Assembly: GCA_958510875.1 (NCBI GenBank)
Contig: OY294070.1
Coordinates: 49,132,078-49,196,077 of the forward strand
Length of the DNA stretch: 64,000 nt
Direction: 5' to 3'
Origin: Endomychus coccineus
Taxonomy: Eukaryota > Arthropoda > Insecta > Coleoptera > Endomychidae
The position numbers and the translations under genes were made by a program. The notes beneath the pieces were generated by a model. It saw only the letters and a list, made by a program, of their open reading frames with translations, made no database searches and was not told where the DNA came from. Shown piece after piece: positions 42,531 to 54,644 of the stretch; position 1 is the first letter of the stretch; each line of letters begins with the position of its first letter.

Positions 42531-43469
42531 GAAGGTGCTCTAAACTCGCACATGAACTCAGATGGTTGAATGTAAATGTAAAATATAATTTATTTTTTCT
42601 ATAAACAAGGAGTACGGAAATGGCCAATGACTGAATATCTGTGATGGTATTTGGGAAGTTTCTTTATTTCGTATTTAGCACCTAGCCGATTTTAGGAATC
42701 CCATCAAATTTCTATAATACCCTAATATCCTGTAAATATTAAACATATTTTGCTGATCTTAAGTAGATAATTGTAGATTATGATAATAAAGGTTTAAGCA
42801 CTAAGTGATAGCATATTTTTACAGTTCAGTTCATTATTTTGAAAGTAATAGATCTAAGATGAAATTTACAAGAATGATAAGCCAGCAAGGGGCAGAACAA
42901 ATCGTTTGGGAAAATAATTTTAAATATTCAAGAAAACCGTAGAAAGGAAATGGACTTGCTACGCGAAAGTCTACATCGTTGGATATAATTTTACATTTTC
43001 GAGACAACAGGCGAATATAATCGTGCTAACGTGGACACTTCAAAATTGAATCGACAAAAGTAAACATTATTTGCAAAAGGAAAGCAACAGAAGAACTCAA
43101 TACTCAGCCAACAAAAAATATTCATAAAGAAGTAAAAAATTCTCCTGAACTATTCGAAATTAGTTGAAGCAGATCTTCGTTTTAACATATCTACATCCAC
43201 AGACCGTAGCAGAAGTGTTTGTTTTCGAATTGTGTGTCGAAATGCCAGCCGATCCCAAATTTCAACAATTTTGAGACTACATGGTAGACAACTACATTGG
43301 TAATACCCCAATATTTCCTCCTGACATTTGGACTTCAAATGCAGGAAGTTTGCAGAGGACTACAGATGCGTGTGAGAATTTTCATAATAAATTTAATAAG
43401 TATTGCACTAATTTTCACCCAAGCGTATTTCAATATCTCCATTTTATAAATATAGTTTGAAGAAAAAGA
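42531..43469. other. AT-rich intronic stretch without recognised gene
   Basis: Nothing supported was found. Confidence 0.45.
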
Positions 43470-43790
43470 AAAAAAATTAAACGTGTGGCACTCGGGGACT
43501 GCCGCGGTAAAGCTATTGCATAGCACTACGCCACTGGAAAAAGTTGGACAGAAAAACATCCACTACCTCTTCAAAATCTTCACGAATTATGAGTAGAAAA
43601 GAGTATCATCTTGATCTCTATGAAGAGTATTCTGTGACAAGTGCATAGATAGCTCTACTACCGGTAGTAGAGTTATCTATGGTGACAAGTGTCAGTTGAC
43701 TTGTAAACACAATTTTATACGAAAGTTTTAACGTTCAGATCTCGATAGCGCTTCCGGCTCCGGGATTTTCACGTGGCCTATCGAATTAGA
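43470..43790. repeat. Dispersed repeat, inverted copy of 1-325
   Basis: TGTGGCACTCGGGGACTGCC, GTAAAGCTATTGCATAGCAC and CACTGGAAAAAGTTGGACAG are the reverse complement of 240-315. The internal palindrome lies at about 43648-43683 with one mismatch. Confidence 0.82.
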
Positions 43791-43849
43791 AGGTTCGAAT
43801 TGTATAAAAACACAATTGCATGAACGCCTGACGACTTATGTAATTAGCT

Positions 43850-44540
43850 ACGAACGTAATCATTTTGAGATATCCTCGAGGAGCTCGCTGCGCGTAAGAG
43901 TTTATACATTTTACCTCTATTTTGTTAATTTGGGACCGTTTCGAACCCCGTGCGGCCGGCGCCAGTTGTAATAAAGTATTTTGGGCTATGGGCCGCTAGC
44001 TTTTACCCGCTTTCGGTATATTTAAGTAGCTAGAAAATTCCCTTTCGTACGTCGCACGTCAGATGCTAGTAGGTGACAGCTGAGAATACCTCAAACTGTT
44101 TTAATTAAATTTTCCTATATAATCGACATTTTGGGGCCCGAGACTATGCTTCTATGTACCGTAAATTTGCACTTTTCTAACTCGCGACCTACGCGCTTCT
44201 AACGTGAACGTCATTCGATTTATCGAAAATTAACCAATTCAAAACAGTTTTCGACCCAGTTTGGGGCTATCACGACCTTTTAAAAGGTTCAAAGTTACCA
44301 TTTCGACAATTTTAAGCTCGGCCGAGCTACATGGTAGGCGGAGTGGTGAGTGTCAGGATATTTCGTTACGGTATTCGTTTTTTGTTTTTTTAGATTTTCG
44401 TTACGGTATTTGTCTTGTTTTTTTTTTCTTGATTCGGTCACCGCGCTCAAAGCCCGCGATAAAAGCTATATGCAATAGCTTAAAAGAATTCAAATTGATG
44501 TACATACCTGTGAAATTCTTTAGATAATAATGAATGTAAG
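43850..44540. other. GC-richer unidentified segment
   Basis: It differs in composition from its surroundings. On the minus strand the sequence TTATTACAACTGGCGCCGGC (near 43965) looks like an LTR end followed by a TGGCGCC primer-binding site, as in many Ty3-like elements. No LTR start or partner was found, so I leave it unclassified. Confidence 0.25.
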
Positions 44541-45075
44541 AAAATAACAAAACTTGCATAAAACAACTTAGGCTTCATTGAATTCAAAATTTATCAATTA
44601 GAAAATAAAGAAATTGAAATTAAAGACTTTTTAAAATGTATAAGTTACAAAATCAATAAATTGATTTGTAATCATAAAGTTAGTCTTTTTATAATCTTAA
44701 ATCAACAACCAAAAATATTTGACATTTTAGTTAAACACTCAGTATACGGTAAAGTTTTATATACAATAAGTATGAAGACTATCTGAGTTCTGCAGTCGTG
44801 TTTGATAAAAAAATTACCTGTGAGACCGTCTGAGTTAAGTTTCACAGTAAAAATGTGTAAATGTGTTCAGATTATACGCCTGAAAATACTTAATATACTT
44901 TTGATTGATTATTTTTTTATATTCTTTAATAAACTATGAAAAAGTATGGTAGATACACTATTATGACAATAATAAGTATGAAACAATCAAATATTATATA
45001 ACAAGACCTATATAAACTTAATCGACATATGTTGAGCATGAATTTGCTTGTGAAATATTTGAATGCACAATAATT

Positions 45076-45116
45076 AAATAAAAACCTTGACCGCGAAGTG
45101 GTCGAAGGTTTTTATT
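45076..45116. repeat. Short hairpin
   Basis: AAATAAAAACCTTGACC is mirrored by GGTCGAAGGTTTTTATTT around a 7-nt loop. It could be a MITE end; the flanks at 44545-45645 are AT-rich and hold no recognised gene. Confidence 0.6.
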
Positions 45117-45645
45117 TTTAAATTATCGTGCATGAAACTATTTTCAAGAAGCACAATCGTGCAAAAAATAATTTGGATAGTTTCATCCATTTAAATTTAT
45201 AGGTCGAGTGGTAAATGACTAGATTTTTTCCTGAATAACTTAGATTAAAGTCAACAACAAAGAATTTTATTGATAATAAAATTTGACATTTTCGAACAAG
45301 TTTTTTACAAACAACAATATGGAGAACAAACATTTAACCGCATTTAAACGGGTCTAACGATTTAATCACTTATTCAAACAAAATTTATTCAAACAAGTGG
45401 TGGTGTCTGATTGGTCTATTTCAATATGAGAATAATAATCACCATATTCACTAAAAAAACTGTTATAATACTAAGGACCTTCAAGCAACCAAGTAGCCAT
45501 AATCAGATTATACTAAATCAGAAAACGAAATGTGCCTGTTGAACAGTATTAGCCATTAGTATTTCAAATAAGGGAATACCCTCAGCTGGGGATAAATTCT
45601 GAATTGCTTCTTTGCATATATATCTCCAGCCCTTCTAAATTACCT

Positions 45646-47215
45646 TCATCATCATCATCGTTTGAGGGGAGGAGGCTAAGCCTCCAAATGGAATTAGACC
45701 ACTTAGCTGGGCCCATTTTGCGCCTCGTGGTCAGGAGCCTATTATATTATAGCAGATATGTGGCCCGCCAGAAACACAGAATATTGCCAGTGCTGGCTTC
45801 CGTAAGTTCTTCTGGGAGAAGTTTTGCTTCTCCGAAGTGTCAGTGCCTGAGGGATGCTAATGCTGGGCGTTCCAACAGGATGTGAGAGGCAGTTTCTTCC
45901 GCCTCCATGCATTTCCTACATATATCATCATCTGAAATGCCCATAGTGTGAAGGTGTTTGTTAAAACGACAATGACCGGTTAGGATTCCAGTCATCTCTC
46001 TGATGTCCTTTCTGTTCAGATGAAGGAATTTCTGTAAGAGAATAGGCACAGGCTCTTTGATTGGCCTGCCTCATGCGTGGTGATTCTCGCCACAGTTCAG
46101 ACCACTCTTTATTCAGTTGGACCAGAAGGGGAGACACCCCCCACGCAATTCGATAAAGCGACCATTGTCTCTGGTCCGAGCGCCAGACGAACTTCGTCTG
46201 GCCAGGGAGTCGGCCATTTCGTTTCCTTCAACTGCACTGTGTCCAGGGATCCAGATGAGTTGAACTTTATTTCTTCTGAGTATTTCAGCTAGTGTATATC
46301 TGCATTCTTTGACAAGCCTTGATGTGACTCCGGGTGATTTGAGAGCTCCCAGAGCGGACCGACTATCTGTACAAATATATATGCTCCTATTTACATAGCT
46401 TCTTCGCAGCTTTTCCCTGGCACAAGTCAATATTGCGTAGACTTCCACCTGAAAAACCATGGAGTCAGCGCCTAGTCACTAAGATACGGATCTATGGCTT
46501 TTTTAGGTACACTCTCGCCCCAGTAGCCTGACCTACCTTGGACTCATCTGTGAATCATACGAGCCCATCTGGTGGCAGTAGGGTGAGACTTTCGTTAATC
46601 CAGTCTCCTCTATTCCGGATGAGGATTTTGGGAGAAGTGAGACATATAGCTGGAATCATGCTATATATATGTCTCATGCTTCATTTCTAGCATGGGACAT
46701 GTAGACATTGCCTCACTTACAATTGTTGTGTACACGATAGTAGTGCTATAAACCGTTCTCGTGGCCTCAGTTTTTATGTATAAGTGTAGAGGTGATAATA
46801 CTGGAGAGCTTCAAGGGCTCTCGTTGAAGCGGACCTCATACCGCTCAATACGCATGCAAGCCGCTGCAGTCGGTCCAGGGGGTGCTGAGACATACCAGTC
46901 CTTGTCCCCGACCACCACACTACCGCAGGCCTGATCACAGCTGTATAGATCCAATAAAGAATCTTTGGCTGTAAATCCCATGTGCTGTTAAAAGCTCTTC
47001 TTCAGGCACAAAATGACGCCTTCCTCACTAAATATTCGAGGTGTTCGCGCCAGGTCAGTTTAGAGTCTAGGATTACTCCCAGGAACTTCAAGTTGCAGTC
47101 TAAATTACCTTGATATGTGTTTTGAGATGATCAATTTTCTTGAGAAATGGTGTGACCTCTATTCAAAACAGGTCCTGCTAATGGTGATTTTTCCACCGGA
47201 TCACAACCGTTATGA
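45646..47215 (-). pseudogene. RNase H-bearing non-LTR retrotransposon relic (minus strand)
   Basis: From the 5' side: LKFLGVILDSKLTWREHLEY then LVRKASF (47010-47110) is the RT thumb. The RNase H domain at 46113-46460 has EVYAILTCAREKLRR, then ICTDSRSALGALKSPGVTSR, and IWIPGHSAVEGNEMADSLAR. The C-terminal knuckle region at 45840-46049 reads LTGHCRFNKHLHTMGISDDD and CRKCMEAEETASHIL. Frames change at least three times. The 3' end is a short GAT repeat tail (plus-strand CATCATCATCATC at 45647-45659). The organisation is the same as at 700-2556, but it is a different family by sequence and tail. Confidence 0.82.
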
Positions 47216-47219
47216 GGAA

Positions 47220-47885
47220 AGCATTTGAAGAGAGTGCTTGGCTAGTATATTTTTTGCAAAACCCGTCGATATACCTTGTATAACCAGCTCTTGACTCTTG
47301 ACTTTACGGCATTCACCTTTGGGGGTGTGTGAAATCATATTAATAGGAATCCAAATTTCCAGAAAGAAGCTATTTGCAAAATTGAGAATGCGCCATGGTA
47401 TTTCCGAAAATTGCCACACACCAAGAGCAAAACATCGCAATTTTACTAGAAAACATGAGACAAAACTTCGCAGTCACTCCAGTCCAGAACTTATTCAGGT
47501 ACTGGACAATGACTGATACGCAAGAAGCCATTTATCTTGTATAGCTTGGATCAAAATGTTGGCTACCGCTGGATAATGGGATATTAGCATTTTCTAGTAT
47601 ATAAGATGATCAGTTTGAATATGCCAAATGAATAATAAAAAAAAGTTTTTAGGGAGAGACTTGCATCTAAGATCAAGTTAACATTTCAATCATTTCTCTC
47701 TCGCTATGCTACTTTGGATGAGAACTGTAGAATAAGTTTAACTAGCATGCCATCATTTCACTCGGTACACTCTAGGATAAAACACTAATGGCAAGTCTAC
47801 GAGAGTAGGAATGCATTCAACAGGTGTTGATCGATAAATGGAAGTTAGTGTTTTAAAAGCAACCAGGAAATATTCCAGCAATTTC
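47220..47885. other. Intronic stretch without recognised gene
   Basis: Short ORFs near 47210-47516 have no recognisable domain. It ends at the donor of the PCGF exon. Confidence 0.4.
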
Positions 47886-47891
47886 ACTTAC

Positions 47892-48132
47892 TTGAAAGAG
47901 ATCGCAGTTGACATTGTATTTGTTCTGGATAAACTTCTTGATCACGTCGATACGGCACATTCCCGGGCACTGGAGATATCTCTTCAGAAGAGACTCTTGT
48001 TGATTATCTTCGCTGTGCAGGTAACGTAATAGAAGAGATTTGCGCTTATCTTGTTCGCAGTCGGGGCCGGATTGCTTGTTCAGGTTATTTTTCAAGCCGT
48101 TAATAGCTATCACGCCGGGGCTGGAGTCCTCG
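47892..48132 (-). CDS. Psc/Su(z)2-like Polycomb protein, upstream RAWUL exon
   Basis: The 241-bp exon completes a split codon with its first base and then encodes EDSSPGVIAINGLKNNLNKQ, a charged linker, and KRYLQCPGMCRIDVIKKFIQ followed by NKYNVNCDLFQ. KRYLQCP and the following helix match the first part of the RAWUL domain of Psc/Bmi-1 (KRYLRCP). The acceptor is TCTCTTTTGTTGCAG and the donor CAA followed by GTAAGTG. Splicing to 38324 restores LFQ-IDILY. The RING exons upstream were not found within 48133-64000. Confidence 0.88.
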
Positions 48133-48555
48133 CTGCAACAAAAGAGAACAACATTAGAAGGTGTAATTGTAGTTAGATTGTGGGTATAAGAAATGTCTTT
48201 GTTTATGACAAGTACTGTTTTGGTTTTTCAAGGGAATACTGGTTTAAATTTAAGTGTAAGTAATGGGTTCTATTTAGTTGTTGGATACTTCAATTTGAAG
48301 AGTGTGATTGAACTTTATAAATCGTATTACTGATGAAAGTAACACAAACTTTAAAATTTTTTAAATATTTTGTCGGTGTCTTTTCGTATGAAGAACTATA
48401 AACAAATGTGAGGAAAACTTCACGACAAGAAGTCATTCATTTAGGCACTTTTTTAAAAAACGAAATTATCTAAATAGGTTTGCAATAACTTACAACCATT
48501 GATTGTAATATTATTTATTTCAATAATAACACACCAAAATGATTAGTACGAAAGC
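48133..48555 (-). other. Upstream intron sequence of the PCGF gene
   Basis: AT-rich, no coding signal. Its acceptor is the CAG at 48133-48135. The upstream exon was not located. Confidence 0.6.
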
Positions 48556-48559
48556 TCTG

Positions 48560-49342
48560 AATCTTAAAAGGCCGAAGCATTCTTGGACTGCTTGGATCAC
48601 CTGGGCCATTGGGGATGAGATCCGACAGGATTAAGGTTCACAGCACTTCCGTACCGTTCACTATGAAAGCCTTGAATGGGCGGGAGAGCGCTGGGGGGGG
48701 GGGCAATCCTCATATAGTACCAGGGGATTCCGTAGGGTTTACCGAAGGCACCAAGACCGAAAAAAGTACAGGTGCTGGAATAGTCGAGACAAGGAACCAA
48801 GGAGAAATGATTTCTTTAAGCCAAGGAACACTTGCGACATAATCCAAGCGAAAATATTAGCAATTACAACATGTAATTACTGCCCTGTATGTCGCATTCC
48901 AAGCGACTACTGGGAGATCTCCAGCAGGAACGAGTGAAAAATCTACTGACGTTCAGCAGACGAGAACTACGGAATCTTGTTGCATTCCTGACACGCCCCG
49001 TGCAACAAACATCTCTGCACGATACGTTTGGTAGATCAGCCCACAAGCAGGGGTTGCGGCGTGGAAGAGGAGCTGTGTACCTTGGAGATGATAAAACAAC
49101 AGCCGAGGAAATCAGAAGTATCTCCTACATCAGGCTACTGAATTTTACAGAATACACCGGCCTGATGAAGAGATAGCAATAGGTGATGCTCAGTAGGACA
49201 CTGGTGATCGCAGTACAATAGAACTCTCTCTGGGAAGGAGAAACAACTTCACGGGTGAGGCGTTTTAGTTGGTAAGAATCTGGCACGTTCGAGGGCACGG
49301 GCATCCGAAGCGTCTATGCAAGATTTCCTCTACGCAAAAAAA
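48560..49342 (+). pseudogene. Non-LTR relic, second copy of the 12770-13981 family
   Basis: CTGCTTGGATCACCTGGGCC, GGTTCACAGCACTTCCGTAC and GGTTTACCGAAGGCACCAAG match 13015-13150. It codes for GFTEGTKTEKSTGAGIVETR (RNase H start) and FLTRPVQQTSLHDTFG (C-terminal region). Compared with the other copy, an RNase H middle part is deleted near 48870. It ends with the same CTCTACGC plus A-run. Confidence 0.72.
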
Positions 49343-50160
49343 GCACTGAATCTTACAACCAATGATTGTAATATTTTTTATTTAAATAATAACACACCAA
49401 GATGATTATGACGAAAGCTCTGAATCTAGTATATCTAGTATTGCATGTTAAACGTTCATAGACAGCTGCGAAGTACGGTATCGATAGAACTACACTACCC
49501 GGTATATGAAAGATAAATGGGTTGAAGGAATTTGAAGAAAAAAGGAGCCCAGCCCCCCGTACAATTTTAATATTTCCCCTAGACGAAGAAAATATTGCAA
49601 CAAAATGCATTGTGGCTTAACCAATGCGTCAGCTATGATGCAATCGTAAAAAGCTGTGATCAATTGATAACGAGACTTCCCTCACATCCACTTCCAGGAT
49701 CTGATATAAGCCTTTCTGTGAACGCTTCAAATTAGTGCGTAGTCTTACAACAACAGAGAAACAATAACTGGTTTCCGCTGGCATTTTTATCTAAAAAAAT
49801 TGTCAAAAGTTCAAACAAATTATAGCATTTTTGACCGGGAATAGTTAGCCATTTTTCTTGTTGTAAAACATTTTGAATATTTCACTACTACAATGGACGT
49901 CATTTACAAAAAATCAGTATGATAATTCTGAACACATCAAAAAGTTAAATTGATAACCAGATAACCCTTGTTGTCCTAATGATACAAAAATGACTATAGA
50001 TTCCATTTGAAAGACGTCCCACAACAAAACAGTTCCCATTTATTGATTACAAACGAACATGCAGTTTTGTAGGAAGTGGTTCAACTATCCCAGACTCGCC
50101 CTACCCTACCTAGTACCATAGTACTAGAAGTAAATATTGTATCTTGGTTATATCCAGTTA
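49343..50160. other. AT-rich stretch without recognised gene
   Basis: Nothing supported was found. Confidence 0.4.
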
Positions 50161-50164
50161 ATAA

Positions 50165-50240
50165 CTCATTCCTAGGCTGCCACTGTGTGGTGGAACATTT
50201 GTTAGTCATGAGCAAATTTATGATTTAATCACATTCATAT
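50165..50240 (+). mobile_element. Short Penelope (second family) 3' remnant
   Basis: TGCCACTGTGTGGTGGAACA then TTTGTTAGTCATGAGCAAAT parallels TGCCACAGTGTGGTGAAACA then ATTTGTCAGCATTTTTAAAT at 7124-7163. Confidence 0.45.
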
Positions 50241-50419
50241 GCATTCACCACATGTTGTTATCGGCTATAAATTTCCTGATAAAAACGACTCTGACTCAAT
50301 TACGGACATAACCTACCAATGCAATTAGCCCCATAAGTCGAGTAATTTAGTTAAGTCGATATCAGTCTGACCAGAAGCCTTCGTAATTGAATTTCGCCCC
50401 AATTAGGCAAGTGAGGTTT

Positions 50420-50600
50420 GTTTATATAAGCGAATTACAGATCCGAGAAGCGGCAGAACCAGGTACACACACAGATACGCCGACGGTCAACCGTAAGAGC
50501 TCTCCCGGGAATTGAATATTATGTCCTCTGATGTGTTTTATTGTAGCGAGTTGCGAGTGTTCAATAAATATAGCACAAGTTATACAGGATGTCTCGTAAT
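50420..50600 (+). promoter_or_regulatory. LTR-like promoter and polyadenylation segment
   Basis: A TTTATATAAG box at 50421-50430 is followed by GC-richer sequence and CAATAAATATAGCACAAGTT near 50562. A TATA box with a polyadenylation signal within 140 bp suggests an LTR R region. Boundaries are not established. Confidence 0.3.
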
Positions 50601-50889
50601 TAGCCTGCCAAACTTCACACCGACGGCTTCTATGACTAAAAATAGGAAAACAGTTCGAATGAACATGGGTCGTAAAATGGTAATGATATAATTTCTAAGC
50701 AAAAAAGAAAATTGGAACGTAGCCAACTAGCCAAATTAGACCCATAAACTTCAAATACTTCAATAAAATTCAAAAGATTCACTTAGATCCTTCAGTAATT
50801 AATAAGTTCCATAATTTGTTTTCTAAATTTGCAATACAACCAGTTTAAAGTTTTTTGCCTAATTGGCCACAATATCCTTTAAGTACATA

Positions 50890-51265
50890 AAGACATATAG
50901 TTATCTAATTCTTTGACTTTTTTCACCATTTTTTCGCATTTTGCGAGAAAACTACGCGTCTTTGTGAAAAATAACAAGAAAGCAAGGTTGTGGAACGTCC
51001 AAATCCGCACGGTTTTGCCGCTAGAGCGCACGCAAGCATATATATATATATGCATGATTTTCGCAGTTTTTTTTGCATTTTGAAAAAAACGCATTTTCGT
51101 GGAAAATAACAGGACATAAAAATTGTAGAGCGGAAAATTTGCCATCAGTATAAGTCCTTTCATTTTTGCATTTTGAAAAAAAAATCATTTTTGTGGAAAA
51201 TAACAGGACATAAAAATTGATGAGCGGAAAATTTGCCATCGATATGAGTCCTTTGAATTTTCTCA
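50890..51265. repeat. Tandem repeat, about 94-bp period
   Basis: GCATTTTGAAAAAAACGCAT then TTTCGTGGAAAATAACAGGA and CATAAAAATTG..GAGCGGAAAATTTGCC starts at 51075 and again at 51169. A more diverged unit precedes (50936). It is related to the 178-bp repeat at 10850-11260. Confidence 0.8.
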
Positions 51266-51848
51266 AAGTACTTGGTGTTCTTTGGCAATACTAATGCCAA
51301 ATTGTGTTTAAACAGGCACATTTTGTTTTCTAATTTAGTTTAATCTGATGGTGGCTACTTGGTACCCGAAATGTCCTGAGTAATTTAATAGTATTTCATT
51401 GGTGAGGGTTATTATTTCCTATCTGTAGCAGTTTTCTTCTTTTGGGAACAAATTCTACAATAATGAAATTTTCAACAAATGACTTTCGAAATACCTTAGA
51501 CATAACTAGAATCAAAATTACGACAGATTTATTTTCAAATACTTATAAAATTTAGTTCATAATACCCTTCAATGATATTTAATTATTACCTGGTAATTTT
51601 TTTGTTTTTCCGTGTTTGGTCCTTTGAACATTATTTAAAATTGTGCATATTCTTCTAATACGTAAGTTATTCCATGATCCATAATTGTGAGACCGGGAAT
51701 AGTATGTTTTTATTGGCAAATGTTCAAGTAATGATATTTTTGGTCACTTCGTAACAAATACATAGCAAGCCAACTTTTGCATCATCGGTATCAGCTGTAC
51801 ATTTGGAATATTTTTTCTATTGTTTTGTCGGAAATATAAATAAAATTG

Positions 51849-52010
51849 ATTATTTTTCCGTCCCAAATATCGACCAATAGAATTGCACCATTCGACGTCA
51901 CGTGGTACAACCTACATGGAATTATACTGATTATTTTTCCGTCCCAAATATCGACCAATAGAATTGCACCATTCGACGTCACGTGGTACAACCTACATGG
52001 AATTATACTG
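51849..52010. repeat. Perfect tandem duplication, 82-bp unit
   Basis: ATTATTTTTCCGTCCCAAAT to CTACATGGAATTATACTG occurs at about 51849-51929 and is repeated without visible change at about 51931-52011. Confidence 0.9.
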
Positions 52011-52672
52011 AATATTTTTTGAATATTTTCTCTGGTAGTTGCTATATATAAAACTTCAAACTGACAGGTTGAATTCTGTCCACCATCGATAAAAAAGTCA
52101 AAGGAAATGTTCATTTGGGACGGAAAAATAATCCTCCGAATACCACACGAGCTTCAAAATTATCTGGCATTTCCCTCAAGGTTCCCTGCAAACAAATAAA
52201 GTCGTCAAGTTTTTCAGGAAAAATCACTCGCGCTTTGCGCTCGTGATTTTGTAACCTGAAAAACTTGACTCCTTCATTTGTTTGCAACGAACCTATCTGG
52301 AAATACCCGATAATTTTGAAGCTCTTGTGGTATTATATATGAATATTTTTTGAATATTTTCTCTGGTAGTTGCTATATATAAAACTTCAAACTGACAGGT
52401 TGAATTCTGTCCACCATCGATAAAAAAGTCAAAGGAAATGTTCATTTGGGACGGAAAAATAATCCTCCGAATACCACACGAGCTTCAAAATTATCTGGCA
52501 TTTCCCTCAAGGTTCCCTGCAAACAAATAAAGTCGTCAAGTTTTTCAGGAAAAATCACTCGCGCTTTGCGCTCGTGATTTTGTAACCTGAAAAACTTGAC
52601 TCTTTCATTTGTTTGCAACGAACCTATCTGGAAATACCCGATAATTTTGAAGCTCTTGTGGTATTATATATG
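52011..52672. repeat. Near-identical tandem duplication, 331-bp unit, each with a MITE hairpin
   Basis: Both units run from AATATTTTTTGAATATTTTC to CTCTTGTGGTATTATATATG (52011-52341 and 52342-52672). The only difference I noticed is GACTCCTTC against GACTCTTTC. Each unit includes a palindromic element of about 190 bp with termini ATACCACACGAGCTTCAAAA and a GCGC-rich centre (ACTCGCGCTTTGCGCTCGTG). Confidence 0.88.
52145..52336. mobile_element. Palindromic MITE
   Basis: ATACCACACGAGCTTCAAAA with TTATC is mirrored by GATAATTTTGAAGCTCTTGT with GGTAT. Further paired blocks are CAAACAAATAAAGTCGTCAA / CTTCATTTGTTTG and CCTGAAAAACTTGAC. The second copy is at about 52476-52667. Confidence 0.8.
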
Positions 52673-52688
52673 AGTATTAATCATATAG

Positions 52689-52895
52689 TTATTTTATGTT
52701 TGGCAATCCGGAATAATTCGCAACGATTCTTTTATCTGATTGAGCTAAGTCTACTTTAACTCTCTGCAGCCTATCACTTCTGAAGTACGTATAATTTCTG
52801 CTTGAAAGATAACATTTTGAAGATTTTCGCACCACATACTCTTTTCCTAGAGAATCTTTCACCACAGTGAATGAACTGGTTTCACTTAGCTGCAT
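52689..52895 (-). CDS. Short ORF of unknown function
   Basis: 68 codons containing FTVVKDSLGKEYVVRKSSKC and SDRLQRVKVDLAQSDKRIV. Its composition is protein-like and resembles an exon or transposon-encoded segment, but I cannot place it in a family. There is no neighbouring coding context. Confidence 0.25.
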   Translation of the reverse strand: MQLSETSSFTVVKDSLGKEYVVRKSSKCYLSSRNYTYFRSDRLQRVKVDLAQSDKRIVANYSGLPNIK

Positions 52896-53089
52896 ATTAT
52901 GAGAGAATATTCTCGTAATTCAAACTTGCCAGTAACAGATTGAATCACAAAGCATTTCTCATCGTTACATAAGAATTTCACATCATTGCATACCATTTCA
53001 CAAGTATTTCATAATCAGTTGTCTTATGTATTTCACAAGCGGTTACCCCCTTGTGTTAGTGTCATGTCAATGTTTCGACAACTGTCTGC

Positions 53090-54640
53090 AGGTCTTCTTC
53101 GAAGGGATTTAACATCCCCAGCATTCTTTTTTTCTGATTCATGGAACTAGGGTTGTGCGTGAGAGAATCTCGCATGGAGATTTTGACTAGTGTTTGAGAG
53201 AATATTGTGATGACTAGGTCATTTTTTTTTACTTTGACTACACGAGTGCGAAACCTATAATGTTCGTGGAACATCGCGTGAGCAGGCGGTGGAATGTTGG
53301 GAGAGGAGATACGCATTCGAATTTTTCTTGAAAATTTGGAGGTTATTGGCATAGGGAAAGACCTCACTAGGTGAAGAGTTCCACAACTTCTCTACTCGAT
53401 AGAAAAATGAAATCTGATAGGAAGAAGTTCGGCAGGTCTCGAGCTTGACAGTGAAGGGGTGACTAGTTTGAGCTCGTCTAGTCCGACTATCTGATGATCA
53501 CCGACCATGGAAATATTTATAGAAAAGGGAGAGGTCTCCAACCTTTCCACGATGTTCTAGAGAGGTCAATGAGTAAGTGTCGTAAGTGTGGCATTATCAG
53601 TCAAACGCTCTTTTATGGATAGAATCCAAGAGATTCAGCGTATGATTGGGAGCCGATCTCCAAACATGTGAACAGTACTCCAGGACAGGCCGAATCTGTG
53701 CTTTGTAGTTTATGATGAGCCGCTGGGATATGAAGTAGCTCTTGGCACGGAATAGAAAACAAAATTTTTAGTGAAGCGGTTTTTGCAATGGACCTTACAA
53801 GAGAGAGTAGTGATCCCGAGCATGGATATGGAAGACTTCATAGGAATAGTTGTACATGGCATCATCATATTAGGGATTGTGGAATCCGTCTTTCTGGAGA
53901 AGATGAAAGCTTGGTTGCATTGAACTCTACTAGATTATCAGATTCACATTTCAATATCTTTGCCAGATCTCCAATAATTACGTCAACCTGTCCCTGTCTC
54001 GCTCCTCTGGATTCATTAGATGGTGTAGGGGCTCTAGATGAGAAAGCGGTATGAAGTGTACCATAATCTGCAAAGTTGTGCACGAAACAGGTGGTCACTT
54101 CCAACAGATCGTTTATATGGAGCAGAAACAATGTTAGTGCCAAGACAGATCCCTGTGAAACACCAGCGTTGATATCTATTCTATCGGAGGATACTCCGTC
54201 AACCACCACGTGGAGTGATCTATCTGAGAGAGAACTCGATAGTAAGCGACAAAGTTGAGGCGGCAAACCATATGACGGAAATTTCCCAAGAAGGCTTTAT
54301 TGCAAGACTCAGTCACATGCTTAGGATATATTCAATGCTGCAGCTAGAGATTCCTCATATTTTTCAATAGATTTTAGCCATACATGTGTTACGTAGGCAA
54401 GCAGGTCTTCTGTTGATCTCTGCTGACGAAAGCCATATTGCCGATCATTCACGATTTTGGATCTCTCCAATACCTGTATGAGCTCGATGTTGATTGCTTT
54501 CTCCATCACCTTAGAGATCACAGATAATAGTGCAATGGCTCTATAATTGTCAGGAAGGGTTTCTTTAATTTTTCGAAATAGGTTGGACTCTAGCTGTCTT
54601 CCAGCTGGAAGGAAACACACCGAATTTGTCGTCTATACAT
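53090..54640 (-). pseudogene. Jockey-like non-LTR retrotransposon relic (minus strand)
   Basis: In order along the minus strand: VCFLPAGRQLESNLFRKIKE and NYRAIALLSVISKVMEKAIN (RT fingers, 54620-54470), YGFRQQRSTEDLLAYVTHVW (54440), AGVSQGSVLALTLFLLHIND (palm, 54170) and NFADYGTLHTAF (54070), where the catalytic ADD is ADY. The thumb region at 53640-53960 matches 425-646. The C-terminal remains, with FPYANNLQIFKKNSNAYL-like codons, are near 53310-53360. Frames shift at least three times. The 5' ORF and endonuclease are absent. Confidence 0.82.
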
Positions 54641-54644
54641 GCCG

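Larger units (their letters stand above)
38325..47891 (-). other. 9.57-kb transposon-filled intron of the PCGF gene
   Basis: Bounded by donor GTAAGT (just after 47892) and acceptor CAG (just before 38324), both phase 0. It contains a Helitron-like repeat, an OTU-like fragment, inverted repeats, a foldback element, a dispersed palindromic repeat and an RNase H non-LTR relic. No other host coding exon was seen inside. Confidence 0.8.

Noticed and set aside
43850..44100. Ty3-like LTR with TGGCGCC primer-binding site
   Set aside because: Only one boundary is plausible, the AATAAA is on the other strand, and no LTR start or internal sequence was found; kept only as an unclassified segment.
53062..53367. 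Minus-strand 101-codon ORF as a separate gene
   Set aside because: Its start overlaps the frameshifted C-terminus of the Jockey-like relic and the rest is that element's 3' UTR.
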